Shown: positions 11,996 through 20,721 of the stretch, one piece after another | Numbering within the stretch: the stretch's first letter is position 1 | Layout of the letters: each line of letters opens with the position of its first letter | Assembly: GCF_023740735.1 (NCBI RefSeq) | Contig: NZ_JAMRXH010000001.1 | Location: 682,001-746,000 of the forward strand | From: Nocardia sp. CDC159 | GTDB taxonomy: Bacteria > Actinomycetota > Actinomycetes > Mycobacteriales > Mycobacteriaceae | Length of the DNA stretch: 64,000 bases | Direction of reading: 5' to 3' | The notes under the pieces: model-generated | What the model saw: only the letters and a program-made list of their open reading frames with translations | Told to the model about the DNA's origin: nothing | The model's database searches: none | Translations under genes and position numbers: made by a program

Positions 11996-13628
11996 CGGAC
12001 GGGCGGTGCTGCGAATCGCGGTGTCGCGCAATGCCGGTGCGATGGCCGCGGGCGGTGCGCTGCTGACGCTGTACCAGGCCGCCGAGACCGCGGTACCGGT
12101 GGTGCTCGGCCTCGTCGTCGATCGCGCGATCGTTCCCGGGTCGCTCACCGGACTGATCCTGGGCCTGCTCGCACTGGCCGCGGTGATCGGCACGGTGTCC
12201 TACTCGTGGCGCTTCGGCATGCGAATTCTGCAGCGGGCCAATACGACCGAGGCGCATCGGTGGCGGGTCGCGGTCGCCGACCGGGTACTGCGGCCGGTCC
12301 CGCCCGAGCTGGACCTGCAGTCGGGTGAGACGCTGATCATCGCCACCGACGATGCCGATCAGACCGCCGATATCGTCGAAGTAGTTCCGCAGCTGGTGAG
12401 CTCACTGCTCGCGGTCGCCGTCATCGCCGGGGTGCTGACGGTGCTGAGCCCGCCGCTCGGGCTGCTGGTGGTCGGCGGTACCGCGGCCATCCTGACGATC
12501 CTGGGTCTGATCTCGCGGCGGATCGGCGCCGCCACCGAGGAGCAGCAGGCCCGGATCGCGCGGGCGGGGGCGGCGGTATCGGATCTGGTGGCGGGTCTGC
12601 GTCCGCTGCACGGCTTCGGCGGCAACGCGGCCGCGTACGCGAGTTACCGTCGCCGCAGCGCCGCGGCCACCCACCAGGCGATCACCGTCGCGAACACCAG
12701 CGCGCTGTACACCGGAATCGGCCTGGCGCTCAACGCCGTCCTGACCGCCGCGGTGACCGTCACCGCCGCGTGGCTGGCCTTCGCGGGCACGCTGTCGCTG
12801 GGCCAGTTCGTCATCGCCGTCGGGCTGGCCCAGTTCGTCGCCGAACCGCTGCGCCTGTTCTCGGAGATGCCGAAATACGTGATGCAGGCCCGCGCCAGCG
12901 CCGAGCGGGTGGCCCTGGTACTCGCGGCGCGCCCGGCGTTCGAACCCGGCGAGAAGGACCCGCGCCCAGGCGATCTCGAGGTCGTCGGCGAGCCGTCGTT
13001 CCGCGTGCCGCCCGGTGAGTTCGTGGCGGTGGTCGCCGCGCCGCGGATCGCCGCCGATCTGACCCGGGCGCTGGCGGTCACCACCACCCCGGACGATACG
13101 CTGCGGCTCACCGGACGCCCCTTCGCCGAATTCGATCCGGCCCGGCTGCGTCGGCACGTGCTGGTCAGCCCGCACCACGGCGAGATCTTCGCGGGCACAC
13201 TGCGATCGAATATCGACCCGGCGGATACGGGGGCCGATGTCGAGCGCGCCGCGGACGCCGCGGCGCTGTCGGATCTGGTGCGGATGCACGAGGCGGGCCT
13301 GGATCATCCCGTCGGTGATCGCGGGGCGAATCTGTCCGGCGGACAACGACAACGGCTGTTGCTGGCTCGGGCGCTGGCCGCCGATCCGGAGGTCCTGGTG
13401 CTGCACGATCCCACCACCGCGGTGGACGCGGTGACCGAGGAGCGGATCGCCCGCACTCTCGCCGATCATCGCCGTTCCCGGACCACGCTCGTATTCACCA
13501 GCAGCCCGGCCCTGCTCGATGTCGCCGATCGGGTGCTGGTACTCGACGGCCCCCGCGTGGTCGCCGAGGGCACCCACCGGGCGCTGGTGGCCGAGGATCC
13601 CGCCTACCGGGCGGCGGTGCTGCGGTGA
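11982..13628 (+). CDS. cchI: ABC exporter half-transporter with degenerate Walker A; coelichelin-type exporter CchI
   Basis: GTG 11982 overlaps the NRPS end by 14 bases. The protein is 548 aa: an exporter membrane domain (about 1-310) fused to an ATPase domain. The ATPase has a good signature (NLSGGQRQR, near base 13335) but no Walker A glycine loop; the position reads [12 protein letters not shown]. In the Walker B region the Asp-Glu pair is replaced by His-Asp (VLVLHDPTT). The half-transporter before the NRPS has the reciprocal pattern, so Walker A/B from that protein and LSGGQ from this one would form the single competent ATP site of a heterodimer. In the Streptomyces coelichelin locus the gene after the NRPS, cchI, is also an ABC exporter. 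The last bases form a GTGA overlap with the esterase gene, indicating translational coupling. Confidence 0.85.
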   Translation: MSPDSGRAVLRIAVSRNAGAMAAGGALLTLYQAAETAVPVVLGLVVDRAIVPGSLTGLILGLLALAAVIGTVSYSWRFGMRILQRANTTEAHRWRVAVADRVLRPVPPELDLQSGETLIIATDDADQTADIVEVVPQLVSSLLAVAVIAGVLTVLSPPLGLLVVGGTAAILTILGLISRRIGAATEEQQARIARAGAAVSDLVAGLRPLHGFGGNAAAYASYRRRSAAATHQAITVANTSALYTGIGLALNAVLTAAVTVTAAWLAFAGTLSLGQFVIAVGLAQFVAEPLRLFSEMPKYVMQARASAERVALVLAARPAFEPGEKDPRPGDLEVVGEPSFRVPPGEFVAVVAAPRIAADLTRALAVTTTPDDTLRLTGRPFAEFDPARLRRHVLVSPHHGEIFAGTLRSNIDPADTGADVERAADAAALSDLVRMHEAGLDHPVGDRGANLSGGQRQRLLLARALAADPEVLVLHDPTTAVDAVTEERIARTLADHRRSRTTLVFTSSPALLDVADRVLVLDGPRVVAEGTHRALVAEDPAYRAAVLR

Positions 13629-14776
13629 CGACCATGGTTTTCGAGGAGTTCGGGATCGGCGCGCGGCCGGGGACCGACGCGTTCTGGACGGAGCTGTCCG
13701 GCGGGCCCCGGGCGGTGCGCTCGCCCGGTGGGTGGCGGATGCTGTTCGTGCGGGGCGAGGGTCCCGCGCTGCTGCGGCTCGAGGGCCGCGCCGATCCGGT
13801 TCGATTGACCGAACACGAGGCCACCGGTTGCTGGTTCACCGTTGTGGAGCTGCCCGAGCGGATGCGGGTGACCTACCATTTCGAGGCCGAGGGGCACGAG
13901 TACGCCGATCCGCTCAATCCGAGCGCGGCCGGACCGCACCGCTCGCTCACCGCCACACCCGATCTGGGGCCGCAACCCTTCTGGCCGGTGCTCGGCCCGG
14001 ACGAGGTCGCGCCGCTGCCACGGCAGCGAATGGTGTGGCGCAGCCGGATACTGGGCGGCAGGCGCACGATCCGGATCCATCGCGGCGCCGCACCGGAATC
14101 GGCCGCGGGACAACCACAACCGGTCGTCCTGCTGCTCGACGGTGACGACTGGCTGTTTCTGCATCCGGCCGCCGCCGCGGTGGACGCCGCGGTCGCGGCG
14201 GGCCGGTTGCCCGCGGTCACCCTCGTCTTCCTTCCGGTGCACGGGGTGCGCGAGGTCGATCTCGCCGAGAATCCGCGCCTGTGGGAGGCGATCGTCGACG
14301 AACTCGTCCCGGAGCTGACCCGATCGATCGAAAACGACGGTGGCGCGGTCGATTGGGACCGGCTCGTGGTGGCCGGACAGAGCCTCGGCGGCCTGTGCGC
14401 CCTCGACGCCGCGCTGCGATATCCGGATGTCGTCCGGCGCATCGCCTGCCAGTCCGGTTCGTTCTGGTGGCCCGAATTCGACGGCCCGTCCGGCGGGCGG
14501 ATCGCCGCGCGGGTGTCCCGGGCCGATCTGAGCGGATTGACCGCGGCCTTCGACGTGGGGCGGCACGAATCGCCGACCATGCACCGGCACTGCGATGAAA
14601 TCGCCCGGCGCGCAGCCGCGGCGGGCGCGCGCGTCCGCTGCGACCGGTCGCCCGCCGGACACGACCGGATCGGCTGGCGCCACGCCCTGCTCCGCGATAT
14701 CGGCTGGTTGCTGACACCCGCGGCCGCGGCCGATCCGACGCGCGAATACCCTTGGGCAGCAGAGGTTTCAGCCTGA
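13625..14776 (+). CDS. cchJ: Fes/IroD-type siderophore esterase (coelichelin CchJ type)
   Basis: The protein is 383 aa and starts at GTG 13625 in a 4-base overlap with the exporter gene; ATG 13634 is an alternative. It has the layout of the enterochelin-esterase family: an N-terminal beta-rich domain (about 1-130) followed by an alpha/beta-hydrolase. The nucleophile elbow is GQSLGGL with Ser253, and the C-terminal GHDRIGWR carries the probable catalytic His, like the GHD..WR motif of Fes and IroD. It has no signal peptide, so it is probably cytoplasmic. In coelichelin biosynthesis the esterase CchJ is encoded at this position and is needed for production, presumably because the NRPS lacks a thioesterase. 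It might instead, or also, open the ferric siderophore to release iron. Confidence 0.85.
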   Translation: MTTMVFEEFGIGARPGTDAFWTELSGGPRAVRSPGGWRMLFVRGEGPALLRLEGRADPVRLTEHEATGCWFTVVELPERMRVTYHFEAEGHEYADPLNPSAAGPHRSLTATPDLGPQPFWPVLGPDEVAPLPRQRMVWRSRILGGRRTIRIHRGAAPESAAGQPQPVVLLLDGDDWLFLHPAAAAVDAAVAAGRLPAVTLVFLPVHGVREVDLAENPRLWEAIVDELVPELTRSIENDGGAVDWDRLVVAGQSLGGLCALDAALRYPDVVRRIACQSGSFWWPEFDGPSGGRIAARVSRADLSGLTAAFDVGRHESPTMHRHCDEIARRAAAAGARVRCDRSPAGHDRIGWRHALLRDIGWLLTPAAAADPTREYPWAAEVSA

Positions 14777-14848
14777 CCATTCGCGATTGCCGAGCGTCCG
14801 GATCGTAATTCCCCATTCGACCGAATCTCCTGCTACATTACTCGCGGG

Positions 14849-14867
14849 TTAGGGAAGGTTTACCTAA
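14849..14867 (+). promoter_or_regulatory. Putative IdeR/DmdR iron box upstream of the porin gene
   Basis: The 19 bases TTAGGGAAGGTTTACCTAA match the actinobacterial iron-box consensus TTAGGTTAGGCTAACCTAA at 15 of 19 positions, and both 5-base ends TTAGG/CCTAA are intact. The site ends 39 bases before the porin ATG, where a repressor of the DtxR/IdeR family would block transcription when iron is plentiful. The siderophore esterase ends 73 bases upstream. Binding is inferred from the sequence match only. Confidence 0.7.
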
Positions 14868-14906
14868 CCAATACGTTTCACCGCTCGACAGAAGAGGATC
14901 CACTCG

Positions 14907-15566
14907 ATGCCATCTCCCATGCCGTACGGACGGCGAATCACCACGACCGGAATCGCCGCGACGGCGACTCTCGGACTGCTGATACACGGTGCGGGGGGTG
15001 CGGCCGCCGACGTGGTGGCCGATAAGACGCGCTCGGTGCAGACCGAGGGCGGCAAGACGCTGACGGTCACCAAGGCCGCCGAGACCCTCGACCGGCACCC
15101 CAATCTGGCCGCGACGCCGTTCACCCGCGAGGGCTTCGTGTCGCTGCGGGCGATCGCCGAAATCGGCGGGGAGAGCGAGGAACCCGTCGATTCGGCCTCG
15201 GTCACCTTCGGCTACTACGTCGGCTGCCAGGTCGACCTCGCCGACGGTATGACGGTGGGCGTCGGCGTCTCCGCGGGCCCGTCCGTCTCGGTCGACGTCT
15301 TCCCGGAGCCGAGCGTCAACCTCGGCCTCAACGCCTCGGTGTCCCCGTCCGTCTCGGTCGACGTGAAGCCCGGCTCGATCAAGATCGTCGAATTCGGCAA
15401 GAAGTCCTTCACCGGCCCCCGCGCCTCGATCACCGCCGACCAGGTCGAGATCAAGGTCGACGCCTGCGCCGGCCCGGTCACCCTGCGCTCCTTCGCCACC
15501 GCCTCCCTCTCCACCCCGAGCGAGGACCACTCGACCACGGTGTACGGCGACCCGATCCCGCTGTGA
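14907..15566 (+). CDS. MspA-family porin, probably iron-regulated
   Basis: The protein is 219 aa and starts at ATG 14907 with AGAGGA upstream. A Sec signal peptide (about 1-35, with a twin Arg near residues 9-10 and a hydrophobic stretch TTTGIAATATLGLLI) precedes the mature protein. The body has MspA-family features: a VGCQVDL strand, a repeated beta motif with SPSVSVDV twice (about 120-160), and a C-terminal Cys before a run of strands ending STTVYGDPIPL. MspA porins form octameric channels in the mycolic-acid outer membrane. The upstream iron box and the siderophore genes suggest a role in passage of iron or siderophore across that membrane. A terminator follows directly. Confidence 0.85.
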   Translation: MPSPMPYGRRITTTGIAATATLGLLIHGAGGAAADVVADKTRSVQTEGGKTLTVTKAAETLDRHPNLAATPFTREGFVSLRAIAEIGGESEEPVDSASVTFGYYVGCQVDLADGMTVGVGVSAGPSVSVDVFPEPSVNLGLNASVSPSVSVDVKPGSIKIVEFGKKSFTGPRASITADQVEIKVDACAGPVTLRSFATASLSTPSEDHSTTVYGDPIPL

Positions 15567-15572
15567 ACCGCC

Positions 15573-15604
15573 CGGGTGGGGTGCGGCCGCCCGCACCCCA
15601 CCCG
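15573..15604. terminator. Bidirectional hairpin between porin and hemerythrin genes
   Basis: A perfect 14-bp inverted repeat (15573-15586 and 15591-15604) with a 4-base loop lies 6 bases after the porin stop and 2 bases from the stop of the convergent hemerythrin gene. There is no long T tract, which is common for terminators in GC-rich actinomycetes. Confidence 0.75.
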
Positions 15605-15606
15605 CC

Positions 15607-16176
15607 TCAATTCCGCTTCAGACTCCCCACGCTCAGCGACCCACTCGGATCGCCCTGCAACTTCTCCTCCACCGCGCGGACATATCCCTCGGGATCCTTG
15701 TCGACCGCCCGGACGCCGGCGTAGTTTCGCGCCTCATAGGCGGCGAAGGCCACGGCCAGCTGATGTCGCCGTGCCAGCCCCGCCAGCCGCCGAAAGTCGG
15801 TGAGCCCCTCCCGCTCCTCCTCGGCCATATGATCGCTGTTGGCCAGATTCGCCGCCGCGACGGCGGCATACCACTCATCGCTGCCGACCCGGTGCCTCGC
15901 CACCTCGGCCACCGCATCCCTGATCTCGTTGTGATCGTGAATGGCATCGAGCGTCTCGTCCTCCACCCCCGCGGTACGCCGCGCCGCGATCCCCACCTCC
16001 AACAGCGCCGGATAGAAAAGCTCCTCCTCCGCCTGCGCGTGCAACTCGAGAAAGGCCGCCAGCCGCTCCCAAATCGCCGACAGCACCTCGACCTCCCCCC
16101 GATCGATCTGCTCCAGCATCGCGAACAGCCGCCGCTGCTCACGATGGTCGTCGAGGATCAGCTCGGTGATGTCCAC
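15607..16176 (-). CDS. Hemerythrin (HHE) domain protein
   Basis: The protein is 189 aa and starts at GTG 16176 with GGAGG 5 bases upstream, giving an N-terminus VDITELILDDH. The four-helix hemerythrin ligands are visible in order: DDHREQ (about 10), ELHAQAEEELFYP (about 46-56), a His-Asp-His before NEIRD (about 84) and SDHMAEEEREG (about 121). Such a set can bind a di-iron centre. Actinobacterial HHE proteins are linked to oxygen, NO or peroxide handling, but the role here is not shown. It is convergent with the porin gene and divergent from the DUF1206 gene. Confidence 0.85.
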   Translation of the reverse strand: MDITELILDDHREQRRLFAMLEQIDRGEVEVLSAIWERLAAFLELHAQAEEELFYPALLEVGIAARRTAGVEDETLDAIHDHNEIRDAVAEVARHRVGSDEWYAAVAAANLANSDHMAEEEREGLTDFRRLAGLARRHQLAVAFAAYEARNYAGVRAVDKDPEGYVRAVEEKLQGDPSGSLSVGSLKRN

Positions 16177-16308
16177 AATTCCTCCCTGACGCGCATTTCC
16201 GGTCGGCACGGGACCCGCTTCCGCACACCAAGGGTAAGGCGCTCGCGATTGCGGCTGCGGCAACGGGGTATTCGCCGCGTGTTCGATGTGAGCGAGAACG
16301 GGGTTCGA

Positions 16309-17136
16309 ATGAGTGTGTTGTCGGGTGGGGGATCGACGTCCGGGGCCGCGAGCCGGGTGGCGCAGAACAGCGTGCTCGAGCGGTTTGCCCGGGCCGGTTT
16401 CGTGATGACCGGAATCGTGCATTTGATCATCGGGTACATCGCGATCCGGATCGCGCTCGGGGGCGCGGGTGGGACGGCCGACCAGGCGGGGGCCATGGCG
16501 GAGCTGGCGGCCCGGCCCGGCGGGCGGATCGCGCTGTGGGCCGGGGTGGTCGCGTTCGTGGCGATGGCGTTGTGGCGGCTTGCGGAGGCCGTGTTCGGCA
16601 GCGCCTCCAAACCCGACAGGGATGATCCGAAGCGCGAGGCGTTCCGGCGCGTCAAGGCACTCGCGCTGGCGGCGATCTACGCGGCGTTCGCGCTGTCGGC
16701 GTTCGGATTCGCCCGTGGCAGCGGCAGATCCAGCGGTGGTGAGAGCGCGGGACTCACCGCGCGGCTGATGCAGCACACGGCCGGGACGATCGCCCTGGTC
16801 GTCGCCGGGCTGGTCATCGTCGCGGTCGGCGGTTACCACGTCTACAAGGGCGCCACCGGTAAGTTCCTCGACGATCTGCGCGGGCCGACCGGCACCTGGG
16901 TGCGCCGCATCGGGGTCGGTGGCTACCTGGCCAAGGGGCTGGCCGTCGGCGCGGTCGGCATCCTGGTGATACTCGCGGTCACCCGCTCCGAGCCGGACAA
17001 GGCCGGCGGCCTGGACGCCGCGCTCAAAACCCTTGGCGCACAGCCGTATGGCGTCGTACTGCTGATCGTGGCCGGGCTGGGCATCATCGTCTACGGCATC
17101 CACTGCTTCGTCATGGCCCGCTTCGCCAAGATGTAG
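16309..17136 (+). CDS. DUF1206 family membrane protein
   Basis: The protein is about 275 aa from ATG 16309; an upstream in-frame GTG is possible. Three copies of a two-helix unit are visible, beginning near FARAGFVMTGIVHLIIGYIA, then VKALALAAIYAAFALSAFGF, then IGVGGYLAKGLAVGAVGILV. This triplicated pattern of six membrane helices is typical of DUF1206 proteins, whose function is unknown. The stop is 3 bases from that of the convergent hydantoinase gene, so this gene marks the left edge of the catabolic island. Confidence 0.8.
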   Translation: MSVLSGGGSTSGAASRVAQNSVLERFARAGFVMTGIVHLIIGYIAIRIALGGAGGTADQAGAMAELAARPGGRIALWAGVVAFVAMALWRLAEAVFGSASKPDRDDPKREAFRRVKALALAAIYAAFALSAFGFARGSGRSSGGESAGLTARLMQHTAGTIALVVAGLVIVAVGGYHVYKGATGKFLDDLRGPTGTWVRRIGVGGYLAKGLAVGAVGILVILAVTRSEPDKAGGLDAALKTLGAQPYGVVLLIVAGLGIIVYGIHCFVMARFAKM

Positions 17137-17138
17137 AC

Positions 17139-18599
17139 CTACCCCGCCCGACGGCGCAGATAGCGACCGTGCGGGGCGTCGTCGATCTTGCCCCCGCGCA
17201 GGATGTGGTGGCCGCGCAGGAAGACGTCGGTGACGCGGGCGGACATCTCGAAACCCTCGAAAGGGGTGTACTCCTGGGCCGATTCGGAGTCGGCGGCGTG
17301 CACGGTCCAGCGGGCGTCGGGATCGATCAGGGCGATGTCGGCGTCGTAGCCGGGGGCGATATCACCCTTGGTGGCCAGGCCGTAGCGGCGGGCGGGGTTG
17401 GCGGAGGTGAGTTCCGCGATGCGCGGCAGCGGCAGACCGCGGCGGCGGCCCTCGCCGACGAGGCCGGGCAGCAGATATTCCGCACCGCCGAATCCGGATT
17501 TGGCGGCGAAGATATCGGCGCGGTCCGGGCCGAACTTCTGCTCGTCGCGACAGCAGGCGTGATCGCTGACCACCCAGTCGATCTCGCCCGCCAGCAGGTG
17601 CCGCCACAACGCCTCCACATCCGCGCGCTCGCGCAGCGGTGGATTCACCTTGCCGCCCAGGCCGTGCGCGGTGTCGACGTCGGCGAGCAGGTGACCGATG
17701 GTGACCTCGCGGCGAAAGTCGATGTGGCCGAACGCCTTCGCCATGGTCAACGCGGCGGCGACGGCCTTGGCCGAGGACAGGTGCAGCAGGTTGATCGCGG
17801 GCAGGCCGGTCTCGTGGGCCAGATAGGACGCGATGGTGATGGCCAGGCCCTCCGAATGCGGTGGGCGCGAGGCGCTGTAGGCTCGCAGGCCGGTCAGCTC
17901 CGGATCTCGCTCCACCAGTGCCGTATAGGCCGCCATGATCTCGGCGGTCTCACAGTGCAGCGACAGCGAGATTCCCGGCCCGAAGCGCTCGCGCGCCCGC
18001 TGCACGCCACGCATGACGAACTCGAAATGGGCCAGGTCATAGCGTTCCCCGGGCGGGATCATCAGGAACTCGGACTGATCGGCCGAGCGCCCGTGCAGCC
18101 CGTGCCCGCCGTAGAACATGAAGATCTTGAACGAGGTGATGCCGAATTCCTCGACCAGACGGGGAATCTCGTCGATGTGCTCGGCGGTCATCGGCGCCAG
18201 ATGCAGGCCGTGATCGACATGCGCGCGCCCGCGCATCCGCTCGAACACCTCGGGCAGGAAGTCCCGGTAGGAGCCGCCACGGTCGAGATAGTAACGCCCG
18301 GTGCGCAGATAACTCAGCGCGGTGGTGACCCCGCCCTGGGCACAGGCGCGGCTCTCGGATTCGGCGTCCTCGCCCAGCTCCCGATAGATCCCCCAGTGCT
18401 GATGCGCGTCCACCACCCCCGGAAACGCCAGCAGCCCATCGGCTTCCACGACGCGGGCCCCCGGGGCGTGCGCCAACCCGCGCCCCACCTCGGTCACCAC
18501 CCCGTCGGCGACGGCGATATCGGTCACATCGGGACTGTCACTGGCGCCACCCGGGCGGACCACCCGGGCGTTTCTGATCAGCAGGTCGGTGGCCGCCAC
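17139..18599 (-). CDS. Hydantoinase/dihydropyrimidinase-type cyclic amidohydrolase (possible imidase)
   Basis: The preferred start is GTG 18599 (MAATDLLIRNARVVRPGG, with CTGGAG upstream), giving about 486 aa. An ATG at 18650 would add 17 residues but has no clear ribosome site. It belongs to the dinuclear-zinc amidohydrolase superfamily: DAHQHWG gives the HxH pair, SFKIFMFYGG the carbamylated Lys, LHCET and LHLSSAKA the further His ligands, and VVSDHA the catalytic Asp. The C-terminal GYDADIALIDPDA closes the beta sandwich. These enzymes open cyclic amides such as hydantoins, dihydropyrimidines, allantoin or cyclic imides. Within this island an imidase role on maleimide-type rings is attractive, but that is inference. 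A GTTTC-N5-GAAAC element lies just upstream of the start, and the 18685 operator further out. Confidence 0.85.
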   Translation of the reverse strand: MAATDLLIRNARVVRPGGASDSPDVTDIAVADGVVTEVGRGLAHAPGARVVEADGLLAFPGVVDAHQHWGIYRELGEDAESESRACAQGGVTTALSYLRTGRYYLDRGGSYRDFLPEVFERMRGRAHVDHGLHLAPMTAEHIDEIPRLVEEFGITSFKIFMFYGGHGLHGRSADQSEFLMIPPGERYDLAHFEFVMRGVQRARERFGPGISLSLHCETAEIMAAYTALVERDPELTGLRAYSASRPPHSEGLAITIASYLAHETGLPAINLLHLSSAKAVAAALTMAKAFGHIDFRREVTIGHLLADVDTAHGLGGKVNPPLRERADVEALWRHLLAGEIDWVVSDHACCRDEQKFGPDRADIFAAKSGFGGAEYLLPGLVGEGRRRGLPLPRIAELTSANPARRYGLATKGDIAPGYDADIALIDPDARWTVHAADSESAQEYTPFEGFEMSARVTDVFLRGHHILRGGKIDDAPHGRYLRRRAG

Positions 18600-18610
18600 G
18601 GCGTGCTCCA

Positions 18611-18625
18611 GTTTCTCTCTGCGAA
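18611..18625. promoter_or_regulatory. GTTTC-N5-GAAAC element in front of the hydantoinase gene
   Basis: The half-sites are 18611-18615 and 18621-18625, 11 bases upstream of the hydantoinase GTG. The half-sites match the island operator, but the spacer is 5 rather than 7 bases, so it may be a variant operator or a coincidence. A second small palindrome, TGCGATCATCGCA, sits at 18640-18652. Confidence 0.4.
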
Positions 18626-18681
18626 ACGGAATTACGATTTCTGCGATCATCGCAGTACGATGCGCTGGTAGTCAACGCCGC

Positions 18682-18704
18682 AATGTTTCTCCATAGGAAA
18701 CATT
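18682..18704. promoter_or_regulatory. Island operator (two half-sites) in the divergent hydantoinase/CoA-transferase promoter
   Basis: A perfect inverted repeat, AATGTTTC and GAAACATT separated by TCCATAG, contains GTTTC-N7-GAAAC at 18685-18701. It ends 20 bases before the CoA-transferase GTG and lies 82 bases from the divergent hydantoinase start. The same geometry recurs before most transcription units of the island. Confidence 0.7.
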
Positions 18705-18724
18705 CGGCGGAGGGGAGTCATATC

Positions 18725-19912
18725 GTGACCGCTGCTCTGGCCGGGATCCGGGTCCTGGACGTCGCCACCCTGTTCGCCGGACCGCTGGCGGCCACCCTGC
18801 TCGGCGATTTCGGCGCCGAGGTGATCAAGATCGAGCACCCGCGCGGCGATCCCGCTCGCGGGCACGGGCCGCAGCGAGAGGGCGCCGGCCTGTGGTGGAA
18901 GATGCTGGGGCGCAACAAGAAATCGGTGACGCTGTATCTCGGTTCGGCCGACGGTCAGCGCATCTTCCGCCGTCTGGTCGCCGATGCCGACGTGGTGATC
19001 GAGAACTTCCGCCCCGGCACCCTGGAGCGCTGGGGTCTGGGTTATCCGGCGCTGCGGGAGATCAATCCGCGCCTGGTGCTGGCCCGGGTGACCGGCTTCG
19101 GCCAGATCGGCCCGCACGCGCACCGCCCGGGTTTCGGCACGCTGGCCGAGGCGATGAGCGGATTCGCGGCCATGACCGGCGAACCGGACGGACCGCCGAC
19201 CCTGCCGCCATTCGGCCTCGCCGACGGCATCGCGGCGCTGACCACCGCGTTCGCCGTGCTGACCGCCCTGCGGGCGCGCGAGCGCGATGGGGTGGGCCAG
19301 CAGGTGGATCTGGCGATCATCGAGCCGATTCTGGCCCTGCTCGGACCGCAGCTCATCGCCTACGACCAACTCGGTGAACTGCCACAGCGACTCGGCAATC
19401 GCTCCTCGAACAACGCCCCGCGCAATGTGTATCGCACCGGCGACGGGGGCTGGGTGGCGGTATCGACCAGCACCGAATCGATCGCCGCGCGCGTCCTGCG
19501 GCTGGTCGGTCGACCCGAACTGGTCGACGAGCCGTGGTTCGCGACCGGCACCGGGCGGGCCGCGCACGCCGACGAGCTCGACGCGGCGGTGAGCCGGTGG
19601 ATCGCCGCGCGCACCACCGACGAGGTGGTGCGCGAATTCGACAAGGCCGAGGCCGCGGTCGCGCCGATCTACACCGCCGCCGACATCTTCGACGATCCGC
19701 AATACCGGGCGCTGGGCACCATCACGGCCCTGCCCGACGACGAACTGGGACAGGTGCGCATGCAGAACGTGCTGTTTCGAATGTCGGGCACCCCGGGCGG
19801 CATCCGCTGGACCGGTCCCGCGCTCGGCGCCCACACCGCGGAGGTGTTGGGGCAGTATGGAGTCGGTGCGGCCGAGCTGAATCGGCTGCGGGCGGCGGGA
19901 GTGGTGCGGTGA
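18725..19912 (+). CDS. CaiB/BaiF family CoA-transferase
   Basis: The start is GTG 18725 (MTAALAGIRVLDVATLFAGP) with GGAGGGGAG upstream; upstream in-frame starts would run through the operator. The protein is 395 aa and of family III CoA-transferase type: LAGIRVLD...LFAGP N-terminus, LLGDFGAEVIKIEHP, GRNKKSVTL, DVVIENFRPGTLERWGL, and the FGLADGIAALT segment with the probable catalytic Asp. The enzyme would move CoA from an acyl-CoA donor to a free acid. It is the first gene of a coupled three-gene operon with the cyclase and MmgE/PrpD genes (GTGA overlap at 19909). Its acid substrate is not evident. Confidence 0.88.
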   Translation: MTAALAGIRVLDVATLFAGPLAATLLGDFGAEVIKIEHPRGDPARGHGPQREGAGLWWKMLGRNKKSVTLYLGSADGQRIFRRLVADADVVIENFRPGTLERWGLGYPALREINPRLVLARVTGFGQIGPHAHRPGFGTLAEAMSGFAAMTGEPDGPPTLPPFGLADGIAALTTAFAVLTALRARERDGVGQQVDLAIIEPILALLGPQLIAYDQLGELPQRLGNRSSNNAPRNVYRTGDGGWVAVSTSTESIAARVLRLVGRPELVDEPWFATGTGRAAHADELDAAVSRWIAARTTDEVVREFDKAEAAVAPIYTAADIFDDPQYRALGTITALPDDELGQVRMQNVLFRMSGTPGGIRWTGPALGAHTAEVLGQYGVGAAELNRLRAAGVVR

Positions 19913-20721
19913 GCGATCCTCTGGTGACGGCCGTGCGGGCCGGCGTGCGGCTGATCGAGCTGGGGCAGCCGTTCTTCACGGGCATGCCCTGCTCACCCAA
20001 CCATCCGGGCTTCCGGATGACGTTGGCGCGCAGGCACGGCGACACGATCCGACCCGACGGCGGGTCGGCGGCCAACGAGATCATCGTGACCGGCGGACAT
20101 GTCGGCACCCACATCGATGCCCTGAGCCATGTCAGCCACGACGGCCGCCTGCACGGCGGGGTGGACGCCCACCGGGCGCAGGCGGGCGGGTCCTTCTCCG
20201 CGCACGGAGCCGAACACCTGCCCGGAATGCTGTGCCGGGGTGTGCTGCTGGATGTGGCGCGCGTGCACGACACCGAGGTGCTGCCGGGCGGGTACGAGAT
20301 CACCGTCGAGGATCTACGGCTCGCGGCCGAACTGGCCGGGGTCACGCCGGAGCCGGGCGATGTGGCGTTGATCCGCACCGGCTGGGCACGGCGGTTCGAC
20401 GATGCCGAGGCCTATCTCGGCAATGGTTGCGGGGTACCCGGCGTCGGCGTCGACGCGGCGAGATGGCTCGTCGCCCAGGGCGTCATCGCCACGGGCGCGG
20501 ATACCACCGCCTACGAACGCATCGCGCCCGGGGCCGGGCATCGCGTACTACCCGTGCACCGGGTGTTGCTGGTCGAGGCGGGCGTGTACATCCTCGAACA
20601 CCTGGCCCTGGAGGAGCTTTCCCGCAGCGGGACAACCGAATTCGTCTTCCTGCTCGCACCGCTGCGCATCGTGGGCGGCACGGGCTCGCCGGTACGGCCG
20701 CTCGCGGCGGTGCGCCGATGA
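19909..20721 (+). CDS. Cyclase / kynurenine-formamidase-like metal hydrolase
   Basis: The protein is 270 aa and starts at GTG 19909, overlapping the CoA-transferase stop by 4 bases. The metal motif HVGTHIDALSH (about 63-73) is the HxGTHxDxxxH signature of the cyclase/KynB family. Further conserved pieces are LIRTGWARRF (about 149) and a GV.GVGVDAARWL segment before the TD-type C-terminal half. Family members hydrolyse formamides, amides or lactones, or cyclise. In this island a deformylase or amide hydrolase is possible. It overlaps the next gene by 4 bases (ATGA at 20718), so the three genes are probably co-translated. Confidence 0.82.
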   Translation: MSDPLVTAVRAGVRLIELGQPFFTGMPCSPNHPGFRMTLARRHGDTIRPDGGSAANEIIVTGGHVGTHIDALSHVSHDGRLHGGVDAHRAQAGGSFSAHGAEHLPGMLCRGVLLDVARVHDTEVLPGGYEITVEDLRLAAELAGVTPEPGDVALIRTGWARRFDDAEAYLGNGCGVPGVGVDAARWLVAQGVIATGADTTAYERIAPGAGHRVLPVHRVLLVEAGVYILEHLALEELSRSGTTEFVFLLAPLRIVGGTGSPVRPLAAVRR

